DNA from: Aquilaria yunnanensis
Taxonomy: Eukaryota > Streptophyta > Magnoliopsida > Malvales > Thymelaeaceae
Length of the DNA: 64,000 bases
Assembly: GCA_039654915.1 (NCBI GenBank)
Contig: CM077594.1
Location: forward strand, 94,502,893-94,566,892
Reading direction: 5' to 3'
This document shows positions 35,711 through 49,180 of the stretch, piece by piece. Position 1 is the stretch's first letter. Each line of letters opens with the position of its first letter. The notes under the pieces are model-generated. The model worked only from the letters and a program-made list of their open reading frames with translations, was not told the DNA's origin and ran no database searches. Both the position numbers and the translations under genes were made by a program.

Positions 35711-38700
35711 CTAATATCTCCGGACAGTAATGAATGGAGTAGAATTGAGATGTGAGGACAGTTTAGGTGATAGAATGTCATCCACTTGCAGGGACTGAGG
35801 GCTTGAAGTGATTGGCAACTTGTTCTCCAGAGGTGTTAATGGCATTGGGCTTAGTGAGACAGTATTCAGATGCTGAGCTCCTTTTGCTGGTCGCAGGCAA
35901 GCTAGATGACCATTGTTGCAAACTGGTAGTTTGGTAGCCTGGAGTGCAGCTTCCTGATCCTTTGCAACTGGGGCACCTGTAGGATCCTGCACAAACAAAA
36001 TAAATGAGAACTAGATGCAACATGGCCCCAGTTTGAAATTAGAATTGAGACCAAAGATATCTGTAATTGAACATACCCCAAGACCGAGAAAGCTGAATGC
36101 TTGATTATCAGCAGCCAGGTATATCTCAATCAGCTTCCGGAGATCAGCAAGGGTTGCATCCTTTACAACCTTCAATGTAGTAATGAACTTCCCGGGGTTT
36201 TCTTTTGATGCTTCCCATCTAATATAGACTGATATCTGGTCATCATTCTTATCACATGAAGGGTCTTGGTTCTCCTGTGAGATTGCTTTCTTCAGATCTG
36301 GTGAACTCGGCCCTTGATTCACTGCACATAGAGAGTTCTGCAGGACTGATGTTTCTTTGCTCAGCATCTTCATGGGAAAATCATCTGAAGTTACGCCACT
36401 ATCTGATAAAGGTTCTGTCTTTTCAGGTGTTCTCTTCCCAGGAACAGTTCTCAAATGCTGAGAAAGCTCTCTGTGGTTTCCACAAAGTGTGAAAATGTTT
36501 TGAATTCGGAGTCTTCTACATGATGATGAATCAACAGTTGTGCTAGTGCAAACCCTTTTCTCTTGTATGATTTCTTTTTCAACTTCATCTTCTGAATTTG
36601 ATTTGTGCTCTTCCTCTGCATTTTCTTCTTCTTCCTCTTCCTCAAAGACAGTACTCAAACCTCCCTTTTCTCCATAGGGCTCAAAATAATCATGCTGCTG
36701 GAGCTGAGGATACTTGAAAAACCCTTGAACACTTGACTGAGACTGTTGCATGGCACCATCAGCGAGTTCCACTCCATGGACAAGTGGCTCCAGGTCACCC
36801 ATGTCTAAATCCATTGATTTCACCATCCCTGGGTCTTCATCAGCATAAATTCCAAACAGCCTCTTGGCGAAGCTGCTTCCATCGAGGTCTGTTGGTCCAC
36901 TTCCCTCACCATCTCCATCCTGGGAATGGCAATGCTCTGATTCAATTTCCTCCAGCCGCCTTCGCAGCCTCTCCACTTCATGTTGCTGTTGCAATATCTT
37001 TTCTTCCATTCTCTTTCTCTCAAGTTCAACAAATTCCTCTGCCATTCTCTTACACTCATCCAGTTTCTTTTCCAGCTCAATGGTTAGCATCTTGGTGCGT
37101 TCATTCACCTTCAAGTTGATCTCTTCTTCACTCACCCCAGACTCCTTTTCCTCTAAAAGTGCTCTTAGGGCAGCAACTTCTTCTTCTTTCTTCATGAGCT
37201 GTTTGTGTGCTTCATTTTTCTCCTTCTCCCTAAGCTTATTCTCCATTTGAAGCTTATATATAAACTGGTCCATTGCAGCTAGTTTGGATCCTAGAATAAC
37301 CACGGATGATGGATCTTCACCACTGTTCTTGACCTTGGTTGGTGTATGAGGACCACGAACAATGCATTTTGCTTTTGCTCCATATTCAAGGGTGCAGATT
37401 GTTTTGTGTATCTCTTTAGGGTCTGGACTTGCACAGAGTATCATCAAAATCTTTGACTTGTCATCCTCAAAAGAATCCTAAACAGGAAGCAATTATGTTG
37501 GAATGCAGACTAAAGTACTTCATGAACCACAAAAAGTAATACCAAACTGAATGGAGCTTACCTGGAGCAACATTGTTAACTTACTATCTCTGAATGGCAC
37601 ATGAGAATCTCCATTTGCAATTGATTCAACAACTCTCTTTAGTGCTACATTTCCTTGATTTATTTTTGCTGTCTGCAATGTTAACTCCAGTCCAACTCAG
37701 CAATTCCCACCAGGAAAAAGTGCAATACAAGCCAAGATGACGTATAAACTAATAGAAACAATATTTGCTCAAGAACTAACAACTGAAACCCTGATTATTT
37801 ACCTGCATTTTGGCCTCCAATCCAACTTGACCAGCTTGATCTATATTCTCAGAACCAGCCATGTCTACAAGCATCAGTCTCCCTCCTACTGTAGGAACAT
37901 CGAGTATTATCTGCAGATTTGAGACAGATTCAAGACTAAGAATAAAAAAAAAAGAACACCAACATGGTTTTAAATACAATTACATAACTAAATGTAAGAA
38001 GATACCATGCAGTGACTTCGAGAACTTCTTTCATTACATTGTGTGCTTTTGACAATCCTCCTCTTCTCCACCTTTTGAATCTCTTTCGATATCTTACCAG
38101 CTTCAGTTCCATATATGAAGGTTGCATTTTTTGCCTTCTTGCCCATTATTTCAAGCCTCACCTGCTCCATTGGAATTGGCAAGGCAGACAAGAGACTTCA
38201 ATATTCAATCACTTCCTTAATTGATAAAATTCATGAACACAGCAAATTGCTATAATTTCTTAGCACATCATAGAAACCCACTTGAGTATATCAATCTGCA
38301 TGAAATAAAGCATCGAATCATGCTATTGTGCCAAAGTTTAGAACAATCCTCCACTTCAGCTCTCTAAATTATTACATTGGAAAAAGATGACGCAGAAAAT
38401 GAAAATCTCTTTGTTCTGAAAGTAGTGTTCTTAACATGCCTGCCATCCAGCACTCTTTCCTAGCATAACATCACAGAAATCAACCAAGGTTTAAATAACA
38501 CAGGATGAGATCAGGTCAAGCCTGCTTGCACGAAATAAAGTACCAAACCATTTCAAACATGTATTTCTTTGGTTGACAAAATTAATTGCACGCAAGTTGC
38601 AATGGCTTCCTAGCATAACATCACAATGACCAGCTACAGTTTAAATGACACAGACAGAGATCATGTTTAGTCAGTCTACATGACCATTATGTCATACTTT

Positions 38701-39528
38701 TGAAGAACCTCTCGCCTCATCCTGCAAAATTGATTGTGGGCAGTTTTCTTACATGAGCTAAATGGAAGTGTTAAACAGCAAGTAACAGCTTCAGGAAGAC
38801 TAGCAACTCCATTAGAATTTAGAAACCAGTAACCAAGCAACTCAACAGTCAAGAAACCCATAAAAAGATTGTAAGGTCATGAGCATTACCTTGGACGCAC
38901 TCCCCCCTCTAGGCCATCCAATGCCGAATCCACCCCCACCATTATTGGACAGCAGATCATAAATTTCCTCGTTATATATCTCCAGAACAGTGACATGAAC
39001 AAAATGACCAAGCCTCAACTTCTCGCCAACGTTTTCTTCACTTTCCTCCTCTCCCTCCCCCAATATATCCCTCAACGACCTGTAGACGATTCCTGGCTGC
39101 TTCGAACAACCAAACATCGTGTGGCTTTTACCTGATCCGGTCGGCCCATACATCATGATCGTACACTTGGCCCCCAATTTCACTCCCTCGATCCTTGATT
39201 CAACGAATTTTTTGTAAAACGCATCAAGATCCTCTTCGTCCGAGGAAGAAAGACCGTCCAGAGTGAAATCTCTATACCCGATCTCTGCCCGGACCCTGAC
39301 CGTCATTTTGTCGGGGTTTACCTGTAACAATGAAACGGGCTTGTCCTTAAGATCCGTCAGATTCCGAAACCGGCCGATGACTTCGATGGGGTGCTCTGTC
39401 GGGGCGTTCTCTCTTGCGGGATTAGGGGACGGGTTTGGGTTTCTGGTTGCGGTGAAGTTGAGACGATGTTTTGATTGAGGAGTCCTCATTTGGGTCTGAA
39501 TCGGTTTGGACGACGGCGTCGGAGCCAT
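35711..39528 (-). CDS. KIN10A: Kinesin-like protein KIN-10A (PAKRP2)
   Basis: Six exons on the minus strand: 39528-38890, 38161-38006, 37910-37803, 37672-37562, 37477-36077, 35986-35711. All junctions are phase 0 and the frame closes at 896 aa. The N-terminal motor has the P-loop GPTGSGKSHT (128-137), switch I NERSSRSH (256-263) and switch II LVDMAGSEN (279-287). Exon 5 then gives a long coiled coil (REKEKNEAHKQLMKKEEEV and on) and an acidic run, and the C-terminus ends STPFITVRRY. This is the plant phragmoplast-associated kinesin 2 architecture, a plus-end motor thought to move Golgi-derived vesicles to the cell plate in cytokinesis. The start MAPTPSSKP matches the family; an upstream in-frame ATG at 39585 is less likely. 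Confidence 0.95.
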
Positions 39529-39699
39529 TTTGAGAAGAAAGATAGAGACGGAAAAGAAGTAGCAGGTTTTGGTTTCGGAGTTCAAGAACTGAGAAGAAGA
39601 AGAAGAAGAAAATTGAAATTGGGAAATTTTTAGGGGTTTTCAAGTTTAAAAATGGAAGTAGCCGTTGAAGATACCAACGTTTACTTAGCCATCTGTCTT

Positions 39700-40591
39700 G
39701 GCCTAAATATTCTAGAGGTCCCTTAACTTAACAAGATCGTACGATTTAGTCCCTTAACTAGAAATTTTTTATATTTGGTCCCTTAACTTTGTAACTCAAA
39801 TTATTCTAGTCCTTTAAATTGTACAAAAAATAGGAACAACTTCACAGACAATCAAAATGATGATAGAAATCTTCACTGCTACTGTCGACATCCAGCTTTG
39901 AGGTCCAGTGGGATAAAATGCTTTAGACAGATATTCATATGACAAAATGGGCCATGTTGGAAGCTGTCTCTTTAAGCAATACATTTTCATTTAGACCTTA
40001 TCATTTTAAAGCAATTTTCAATTGCCTCTTCAGTGGCGTCGATGTTGCCTTAAACTTCCAATGCTAAGACCATCTCCCAATTTCTCCAAAACTAGATTAA
40101 GAAGCCCCCTAAAATTGGGTACTTCCAATTCAAGCGATGGATTCAACTCACTTTTAAGCTTTAGTCCCTCTAATAATTCGAATTGTTGGTTGGTAGGAAT
40201 CGATGATAGCCAACAAGATAAAGTTGGTCACAATAGAGGGGAAGACAAAGATTGATCCACTGCTTAGATTGCAAGAGAAGCAGTTGTTGTAAGAGATTTT
40301 TTTAGTTTTCAAATTCTTTTTCAGTTATTTTAGTTTTTTATCATTAGGGGGGCGGGTGGTCGACAATTAGTGATGGTTTTGATGTTTTAATTTCTTTCTA
40401 TTTTGGGAGGGATATTCTATCAATTAATGTTTTTTTTCCCCTGTTATGTATTTCAACCCCAATGACACATGAGATGGTTGGACCGAACTGTAATGAGTGA
40501 CAAAGTTGGAGGACCAATTTAGAATGATTTCTAGTTAAGGGACTAGCTTATATGAGTTAGTCAAGTTAAGGGATTCCTACAGTATTTAGGC
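39700..40591. mobile_element. MULE-like inverted-repeat element (0.9 kb), degenerate
   Basis: Left GGCCTAAATATTCTAGAGGT followed by CCCTTAACTTAAC pairs with the right end (reverse complement) GCCTAAATACTGTAGGAATC plus CCCTTAACTTGAC. Pairing extends inward over about 100 bases through GTCCCTTAACTAGAAAT. No coding capacity and no exact target duplication (ATCTGTCTT / TTTGTTTCT). It lies 170 bp upstream of the kinesin start codon, so it may include promoter sequence. Confidence 0.6.
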
Positions 40592-41178
40592 TTTGTTTCT
40601 TTGTCCTCTATGTGACGTCAAAATCAAATATTAGTGGTATTATTTTCCTTTTCCCAGCGCTCCTGGGCCCTCACAGTCTTAAAATAAGCCCAATTTAATT
40701 ACTGTAGTAGTGTAGATCCCGTGATGCCCAGCCCACTCAGAAAATTCATAGAGGGAAAAGGAGATATAGGCGCCACCATCAGAGCACTTGGGAGTTGCAA
40801 TTCCAAATTTTCTTTCTGACAAAAAAGAACACAAAAAAAGGAAAAAGAAAACTCCAGCCTTAAGATTTACTTCAAACTGGATCCTGGTAACTTAATAATC
40901 TGTCACGATCATGAATGCGTCATGTTCCTATTACCCGTCCAAATTTTGAGAAGTACATTGATAGGGAAAGAGTTTCATTTCGGGATTTGATGATCAACAA
41001 AAACTAGTTGCCCCAGATCAAAATCCAGGTGTACTGTAACAAAAGGATAAATAAAGTGTAGCTGTACAATTGTAATCGATTCATTTTAACACATCCGGAT
41101 CCAGTGTCTACTAAAATACACTCTGCAACAAAGTAGTGAATGGCACTTTGCAAGTTTGCAAAGAGAGCCTGAATCTAC
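40592..41178. other. Intergenic, includes fibrillin 3' UTR
   Basis: No ORF or repeat recognised. The part next to 41178 should be the 3' UTR of the minus-strand fibrillin gene. Confidence 0.45.
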
Positions 41179-42893
41179 TTATGAGGTCACAAAAACCCTG
41201 AGTTCAGCTCTGTCTCCTCTGGTCACACGAGTGTCGGCGTCAACGTAGGTGACTTCAAACTCACCACTGCCCCGATTAGATTGAGGCCGCAAGGCATCAG
41301 GAATCCGAGGCACCTCCAGAGGTGGCAATTGTGACAAGTTTCCTCTTGTCTTCACCGTCGTTTTCTCAAATGTGATCTTAATCTTTGCAGGTCCTGCCTC
41401 ACCAAAATGCGCTGAGTTAACCAGTTATCAGGAAAGTTGTCCTCTACACTGTTGAATATTGAGAGAGGATGGAACAGCAATTCAACAAGAGAAGAGAGAA
41501 GCACCAACCTGTAAGTTCAAATTTATGGGCCAATGTAGCAGTCACTTCAACAGGAGGCAATGGCCAGGGTGCACCCAACTCAAGCTCCACGATATTGTCA
41601 AAATCTTTGCTTAACACATCAATCCGTTGAAAGACCTAAGACAGATATAAGGGCTATATAGAAATATATAAAGTAGAAATGAGAAAAATCAAGTTTGGGG
41701 TGGATGACAATGGTTGGAAGTGTTTGGCAAACCAATGGTTCAATACTTTGTTGTGTGAAAATTAAAACACACATGTATCCTGAAGTTTGTATGTATCAAC
41801 AAGTTGTCTCCAACAGTCGAGTACTGTGTCTTCTTTGATTGGGATGTGTTAATTAGTTAGTTACTTACCCTTCATTCCACCAGAATGTGAGCAAAGCCAT
41901 GAACTTCTTCATCAGAATGGTAAAATTTTACCTGTCCCAAAGTGATGGGAAGCAGCCTTCCAGTGGGCGGTCCAGGACGACTTCCACCAAGAGTCCTGGA
42001 AGAGAATGCACTGCTATATATCAATTTCCATCTTCCTTGCAGTTTATCAAGATCAGCAGACAGATCAACTGGCCCTGCAACAGCTTCAAGCTCCTTAGCA
42101 GCATCATCTGCCTTCCTCAGATCACCTTCACTGGCAGCAAGGCCTCTGTTCAGCCCAGACACAGCACTCTGCATATGAAAACTCCATGTCTTGTCAACTT
42201 CAAAATTTCAAGTTCTATATTCCTATTCATCTCCACCTCTGCTATACATAACTATCTCACTTCAGCAAATTTGCCCAGGTCTGAATTCCAAAAAGCCAAT
42301 CGAAACTAAAAATTTCCAGTTCCAACTCAGATTTGTGGGCAAATTTTCACAGTACTTGCATACGAACACTGCCCCTACTTCAAAATCACAAAATCCTAAG
42401 AAATAAGCGGTTAAACATAATCAAATTCTATCAATTTTTAGTGCTCCGGGAAAGAAGTGAACAGAATAACACATCTGCCCTACAAAAGATATTTCGGTTT
42501 TCCAAATCAAGCAGCAAAAAAGGGCAACATAAATTATTCTCTGGGCAAAGAGAACATAAATGGCAACCAACCATTACTCAACACCAGAAATGCCAGAATT
42601 ATGGGCTGACTCACCAGTAATTTGAGCTTCAGAGAAGAAATCAACTCGTTTTTGGGATCTTGACTTGAAGAAGGCGGCGGAGGCGGCGGCGGGGGGTCAA
42701 GAACAGAAGCCTCATCAGGAGCTGATCTAAGAAAAAAGCTTGTCCTGCTCTGAAAATGGCCTCTACGTTCAGAACGTACTAAGTGGAACCGGTCTGGGTG
42801 TCCAAAATGAAGAAATTTGTCGGTGGAGGACGACGGCGATGGAGAGAGGAAAGGGGTTGGGGAGTGGACCAAGGAAGGCATAGAAGAAGCCAT
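41179..42893 (-). CDS. Plastid fibrillin / plastid-lipid-associated protein (PAP8/FBN6-like)
   Basis: Four exons: 42893-42615, 42168-41932, 41635-41509, 41393-41179; the frame closes at 285 aa. The first about 75 residues are Ser/Pro/Arg-rich, with MASSMPSL at the start and a run of prolines, as expected for a chloroplast transit peptide. The PAP/fibrillin core follows: LDKLQGRWKLIYSSAFSSR, then LGAPWPLPPVEVTATLAHKF, then FEVTYVDADTRVTRGDRAEL near the C-terminus, with the usual final D-x-x-R-x-x-R-G-D region of this lipocalin-like family. Fibrillins bind lipids in plastoglobules, thylakoids or stroma. The subgroup (FBN6) is my best match from memory; the family is certain. The frame upstream of the ATG has no Met and begins in the 5' UTR. 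Confidence 0.92.
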
Positions 42894-43258
42894 TGTTTTT
42901 TGTTTTCGTTTTCGTTTTTTTTTTTTTGGAAGGGTGGGTGTTTTGGTACGTTGAAACTGCGGGGACAAAATTGCAGGAGTAAACAGAGCTGCAAGTTTTG
43001 CAGCGGAGGCGTGGCGACGACTACGAGTGTCGAACTGGAAAGTGGAAAGAGATTGTTGTGGGAAGAAATCTGAATCCAAGGTCTAGATTGTTCATATTAC
43101 AACATGTGGATGGCAATTCGAGGATTATCAAGGAGAAGCAATAATCAATATTCCAATTTTTTTTATTATGTACGGCTAACGAGTAACGACTACAAGTCTA
43201 CAAGCAGCCACGGCGCCGCCGACGCAAGGAACCACAAAATTTCACTCACCCACTCTCC
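42894..43258. other. Fibrillin 5' flank
   Basis: Promoter and 5' UTR region of the minus-strand fibrillin gene. No TATA box I would defend. A hAT element begins 374 bases upstream of the start codon. Confidence 0.45.
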
Positions 43259-43266
43259 CTTGTTTT

Positions 43267-43809
43267 TAGGGATGGCAACAGAGAGGCGCAGATATCCCTA
43301 CCACCGTTAGTGTCCGTGGGTTTTTAGTACTTGTGATTTTATGGGTATCCATAAGTGGATGAAAAATCTCACTCATGCTCATGACTCATAGGTAATTCAT
43401 ACCTGCAAGTATCCCGTAGTGAAAAGCTGTATTTTTTAAATTTCATAAAAAAAATAAAAATTACATACAAAATCATTCTCCACATATAATACAACAAAAT
43501 CATATAATACACAAATTCATAACATACATACAAGAAAATATTCGATGAAAATTAGTATAAAATATTAGTTAAATGTAGGTTCTGCACCCTATCATAATTA
43601 AGAAGTAGGAAATTTACATTCGTAGGTTTCGGGTAGGGGCAGATTTACCCACAATGAGTACCCTCTACCCGCCACCCGCCCATACCTACCAGATAGGTGT
43701 GATTTGCTACCCATGTCCAATCCGTCATGGGTATTTTTACCTGTTTACCCACCCGTCATGGGTGGATATCTGTGAATGATGAATTTCACCCACTCACTTG
43801 CCATCCTTA
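43267..43809. mobile_element. Small non-autonomous hAT (0.54 kb) with exact 8-bp TSD
   Basis: Ends TAGGGATGGCAA and TTGCCATCCTTA are near-perfect inverted repeats, flanked by identical CTTGTTTT at 43259-43266 and 43810-43817. The terminus is one base different from the 8150-10218 element, so both belong to the same hAT family. No coding capacity. The interior next to the right end has CCCGCC/ACCCACCCG motifs like the larger copy. Confidence 0.92.
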
Positions 43810-43824
43810 CTTGTTTTTTTTCTT

Positions 43825-44608
43825 GGCCAAATTCCCATGTGGTCCCTTAACTTTGGCAACTCGAACGAGTTAATCCTATATCTTTGACTCAACAAAAGTT
43901 AGTCCCTTAACTTTGAAAAAGTTAGCAAGTTGGTCCAAAATGGATGGCAGGGTAGATGATGTTAAAATTTTTGCTGATGTGGTGTGGGCATATCTATTTT
44001 TCTTTCCTACCTCTACCGACGTCACCATCTCTCTTCCCTTTCGTCAAATCTGATTAGCCTCCTCACATCTGTCGAATCTGGCTCCTTTGTTGAATTGGAC
44101 CTTTGTCGAATCCAATTTGCCTCCTCATCTCCATCGAATCTGATTCACACCCTTGCCTCTATGTGGAATCTGATTTGCCTCCTCGCCTTCGTTGGATCAC
44201 CCTCTGCGCCCATTTGCCACTCTCGCCCCTCACAGATTAGCCATTACCCTCCTACGCCCTCACGCGCGTCAACACCCTCCCATGCTGCAATCCCATCTCA
44301 CCTCTCCTCCTTTCGGTCTCGCATGTTGCACCCTATCTCATCCCTTGTCAATTCACCGCCTCTCAACCTTCACCAAATCTGGAAAATCATTGATTCTATG
44401 AAACCGGGACTTCTAACAACCCTCACACACAGCGTTACCTCATATGGACGCTTTTCATCCCACATAGGACTAATTCGTTTAATTTAGCAAAGTTGAGTGA
44501 CTAAATTGCTTAATCCACTAAGTTAGAGTACTAACTCGCACTAGGTTAAAGATAAGGACTAACTTGTTCAAGTTTGTCAAGTTGGAGGACCTACCATGCA
44601 TTTTGGCC
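43825..44608. mobile_element. MULE-like inverted-repeat element abutting the hAT
   Basis: Left GGCCAAATTCCCATGTGGTC and right (reverse complement) GGCCAAAATGCATGGTAGGT form a terminal inverted repeat that continues with CCCTTAACTTTG-type motifs for about 110 bases. Flanking 9-mers TTTTTTCTT and TTTTTTTTT match at 8 of 9, weak evidence in T-rich DNA. The interior (about 43990-44400) is C-rich with a degenerate repeat of TCGAATCTGATTTGCCTCCT and an open frame 43984-44487 that I judge non-genic. Confidence 0.6.
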
Positions 44609-47600
44609 TTTTTTTTTATGCTGTTAAAAAAAATATACGTTACAGAACAGAACAGCGGAGAGCCCTATACCAGGGCGGCATGAAAAGTACGGCACCAGCC
44701 ACGAACAAGTCTTTAGAAACAACTCTAGGTAATATAATTCCCGTCTATGCCGGAGTTTGAATATTTTTAAAAGTGGATAAATTTAAGAGCAAAAGTTATA
44801 TATATATATATAAAGTACGATATATCTAAAAATGATTTTGGCATTTTCTTAATAATGGAGATTGTAAAGCTAACACGTGGTACATTTTTCTTTCTTACTA
44901 AATTAATTGTAACTTTTTACACATGATTTACTGCACATACCCTGACCATCGAATGCAATATGATGGTGACAAATGGCGGTTAAATCAGTAATTTTTTACT
45001 TATAAAAAATTTTGAATTAAATATTATGATATTATCTTTTTTTTTTTTTTGAAATGTTTATATGGATATGATATAAAAATTTGAATATAAAATTATCCAA
45101 TATTAATTTTATTGAAAATTTCAGTTGGATGGGAAAAATAAGTCAACCAGATATATACCTACAAGATAAGTAGGGAAATATTTTTAAATTTAAAATTACC
45201 ATTAGTTTTTAGATGAATTGATGGACAATACCCTAACAAATTCTGATTTAAAATCAATGAAATTATCCTTATGCCACTGAAAATTTCAATAAATTCATGA
45301 CACTAATTTAACACTTCAAGTTAGCGTAAAAAATGTTTTCTTTTGTATCCTAACTAATTAGAATCAAATTCTACATTGTAATTAGTGGGGTGTAAAAAAA
45401 TTAAGTTATATTTTGTACATGAAGATTATTTACTTTTAAAATATTTTCATAGTAATAATAATATTTATTTATTTTATTTTTTAGGCAGGGTTATGAAAAA
45501 ATTAAAAAAATTAAATATTTTATAAAAAAATATTAAGCCTTAATATATAAAAGGCTATAATTGCATATTTGACTTGTAAACTTTCATATTTTTTTCCAAT
45601 GTGGGAGGCTTAACAAGTTATGATTTTGGTGACATTGAGGCCGATAAGATGAAACTGAGTTATTATGAAAATCTTCACAAAATAGCTGAAATATGGTCAT
45701 TAGATAATATTTTTATTAAAAAACCAAGGATCATGATAATGTTATTTGATTAAAAAATATAATGCAGAAAAATTTAAAATGATGTTGATTTAAATTAAAA
45801 CAAATTATACTTCAAATGAGATTCAAAAAATATATTTGTTATCTCAAAATAATACTTCAACTTATTTGTTTTGAAAATATTTGTCTTTTGAAGTTGACCT
45901 AATGAGATATCTAGAATTTTACACACATATCATGTACCTCATATTCTTCTATATATTGTCAGCCTAGACTCATGCTACGCTTTCAATTTTGTAATCCCTT
46001 CTTCACATTTTGTTGTTCTTTCTGTAGTTTGAATCAATAGATATTATTTTCAATAACTAAAAAAAATAGAATCCCAATACAATGCCGGGTATAGAAACTG
46101 GCTTGGTTTTTTGGTTGGGTTTTACTAAAAGGTAGATATCGATTTTGGTTAGATTACTGTGTCATTTCAATAACCAAAATATATTTGAGAAATTTACAAA
46201 ACCTCTAAAGGTTTACCCTAACTTGTTCTTAACCCCTCTTATCTTCAAAACCTAAACTTACCTCCCTAAATTGTAAATGCTATCATTCATACCATTGGTA
46301 TGGTGGGTTTCAATTGCTCTTTTTACCCATGAAGATCTAAAAAACATGCAAATTAACCTCAAATTCATAATATGAACACTAAAAACCCATGAGTTATTTT
46401 ATTTACTATATCGTATTTAGATTTGAATTTTTTTTATAAAATATATAAATTTATTTATTACCAATATGATTATTTAGTGTTCACTTCCATTTTTTTTCAG
46501 AATATATTTTACCAATGATTTTTTATATTTTTATGCATTCGTTATTTTCTTTATTATGTTTCTTATCTACTTATATTTTAAAAATATTATGTACTTACAT
46601 GTTTTTATTATCTTCTTATGTTTTTTCTTATCTTGTTTATTGTTGTTCTTATTTATCATCTAGTTTTTTTGTTGCATCTTTATTCTATTCATGAATCCCA
46701 AGATTTTTCAATTATTTAGGCTGAAACTGAATTGAGCTGAAATATTTCAGTTTGGTTTGAGTTCAATTTTAAAGGTTAATTCATTTTACTCAATTTCTCA
46801 CCATCCAAAATTTAAAACTAAATAAACCAATGCTACAAACAAAAATAAATAAAAGCAACTATCATGACAGTCACAATCAATCGAAATGAGTGACTAAAAA
46901 GCGACTAAAAGATTCAATTACCTTTTCCCTAGCCACTAGTGGCTAGCAACTAAATATTGATTAAATGGAGCAATTGACTAACGGCTAAAAAGTCAATCAC
47001 TTTTGATAATTTTGTTTTTTAAATGAAATTACTTGTTCATTTTTTATTTTTAAATAATTTAGATTTATATGTAGCCATTCTCTTGTAAATTTCTGCGTAT
47101 AAGAAAAAAGAACCATCTAAGTAAACAATCTTTGAGCTACTTCCTAATAGTATAAGTACAAATTCCTAATAGTATATGTATAAATAAAAATTATTTTGAG
47201 TACCCTGTAGTTTTTATTTGAAGTAAGCTATTAAATTTTGTTGATTTTCAAAATAAAGTACTTCTAATTCACTATATACACTATATATGTGTGTGTGTGT
47301 GTTTTATATTTAAGTTTGAATTGAATTATCTTTAAGATTATTAAAAAAATTGAAAGAGAAATACTATTGTTACTTTTTCAGGTAATTTAGTTCATTTTTC
47401 AAAAAATTAAATGGTGATATTCTACTTCTGAAGATGGATTGCTTATAAACATTCTAATTCTAGTTTCTTTTGAATAAAATAATTTAAACATAGAAGAGTG
47501 TATAATTTCACACTAAAAACAAGTACAAAAAAGTTTATTTTTTTTATGACACTGACACTTTTATTAAGGATTTAGTTGAAATGTTTGAATTTAACTTGGT

Positions 47601-47935
47601 TTGAGTTCAATGACTAAGATAGGTTAACTTGTAATTTGAGGACTAACTATATGAATTAAGTAAAGTTCAAAGGTAACGTTACATTTAAGCCATGATTTTA
47701 ATATAAGAAAAAAGAATGAAAAAAAAATTATAATGGGTGACTTTTGTTTTTTTTTTTCTATATTTTTATTAAAAATAATGGGGTCCAATAAAAATAAAAA
47801 CAGTGTGCATACTTAATTTTAAATATTAATTACTCACATTTTTTAAATAAAAGTGGTGTATGTGAACCCCACTTGCATATATAAATCCACCCCTGGTCAG
47901 CTAATATTGCAATAGTAGAAAATGGGGCACGTCCA
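44609..47935. other. AT-rich intergenic DNA, nothing recognisable
   Basis: Over 3 kb without an ORF, TIR pair or RNA gene that I can support; only short homopolymer and TG/TA microsatellites (for example near 47288). Confidence 0.45.
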
Positions 47936-48230
47936 GTATGATAGACGTGCACTTTGAAAGGTTGTAACTCCACCTGGCAATAACATCTGCAACTGCGTTT
48001 GTTTATCTATAGATGTGCTAGACTTGAACAATCTGTCCTGCTTCTATAAGATGTCTGCAATCAGTAATTAACGGCATTAGTTTTGTTGAGGAGCACCAAG
48101 TTATTTTTAAAAATCTAGTTGAAACTTTTGAATCCATCTCAATGAATATAGGAGCTAAATAGAGTTGGCTTGCCAGTTTGAGTCTTCCTTTGATAGCCCA
48201 TAGTTCAGGTTTCAAACTTTTGATGATCAC
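47936..48230 (-). pseudogene. RNase H-like domain remnant
   Basis: The minus frame reads PELWAIKGRLKLASQLYLAP, then IEMDSKVSTRFL, LITDCRHL, and past one stop HIYR, one more stop, then TNAVADVIARWSYN. The E..(E/D)S(D/K)..AD order is the C-terminal half of the plant RNase H-like domain (RVT_3). Two stops and no neighbouring RT make this a fossil. Confidence 0.6.
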
Positions 48231-48399
48231 ATACTAATCGATTATAGTGCTAGTTAGTGTAATTGAGAATCGATTTCTCTACTAGCTCATCCATCGCCTT
48301 GGTTTTCTCAATGCCATCGATAAATTTGTTCTTTTTTGGGCATTAATTTCCCAAGCATTGCTCAACTTTTTCTAAATTCATTTCCCAACACTACTAAAA

Positions 48400-48830
48400 T
48401 AACTGACTTTACCAACTGTCATTTTCCAACGTGCAGCAGTTGGTAAATGAATTTACCAACTGCTGCACATTGGTAACTGGCAGTTGGTATTCGATACGTT
48501 GGAAAAATTTTTACCAACGCGCAACTAATAACACGTTGGTAAATTCCAACGTGTAGACGTTGGTAAAATACACGTTCGTACTTACCAACGGTCATGTAAA
48601 GGACTCGGTTTCCATCGCGTAGTTGTATTTACCAACTGCCAGCAGTTGGTAATTTACCAACTTCGTCCAGCAGTTGGTAACTTACAGTTGGGTAGTTACC
48701 AACTGCGGGCAGTTGGTAACTTATCAACTGTCAGCAGTTGGTAACTTGCCACTTGGTAATTACCAACTGTTGGAAGTTGGTAAGGTTGTTGTTATGAAGC
48801 CGTTGGTACTGACCCTTCGCAGAAGTTGGT
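48400..48830. repeat. Subterminal palindromic repeats of CACTA end
   Basis: At least a dozen TTACCAAC/GTTGGTAA motifs occur in both orientations, many as back-to-back hairpins such as ACCAACTGCCAGCAGTTGGT. Consistent with CACTA transposase-binding subterminal arrays. Confidence 0.8.
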
Positions 48831-49180
48831 AAATCTAGCATTTGCGCTTTCGTTATTTGTATTAAACGTTCCAGGTTTCGGTTGTTTCGTATTTTTCCCC
48901 ATTTCAATCCACATTCAAAAATAAAATACCAATTCAAAAGTACGCCCGACTTTACTCAGCAATAAACATTACACAACTATGCCAACGTAATTGAAATAAA
49001 ATATTCTCAACTACAGGATAATTAAAGCAATAACAGATATGTCTGAAAGAAAACATTCAACATTCAACGGCTTACACATTTCATAAATATCAAGTTGGTC
49101 TGAATTAGGTCTACAAATTTTTATGTCTAGGGCTCTAACACAAGAACTTTGGAAATGCGCTAACCTGTTGATGACGCCCA

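Noticed and set aside
38230..38880. Extra exon in KIN-10A intron 1 (61-aa frame at 38676-38861)
   Set aside because: Exons 1 and 2 join in phase and match the continuous kinesin motor; the frame has no kinesin similarity.
43984..44487. 167-aa Ser/Pro/Leu-rich frame
   Set aside because: Lies wholly inside an inverted-repeat element, is built from a degenerate ~50-bp repeat, and shows no domain.
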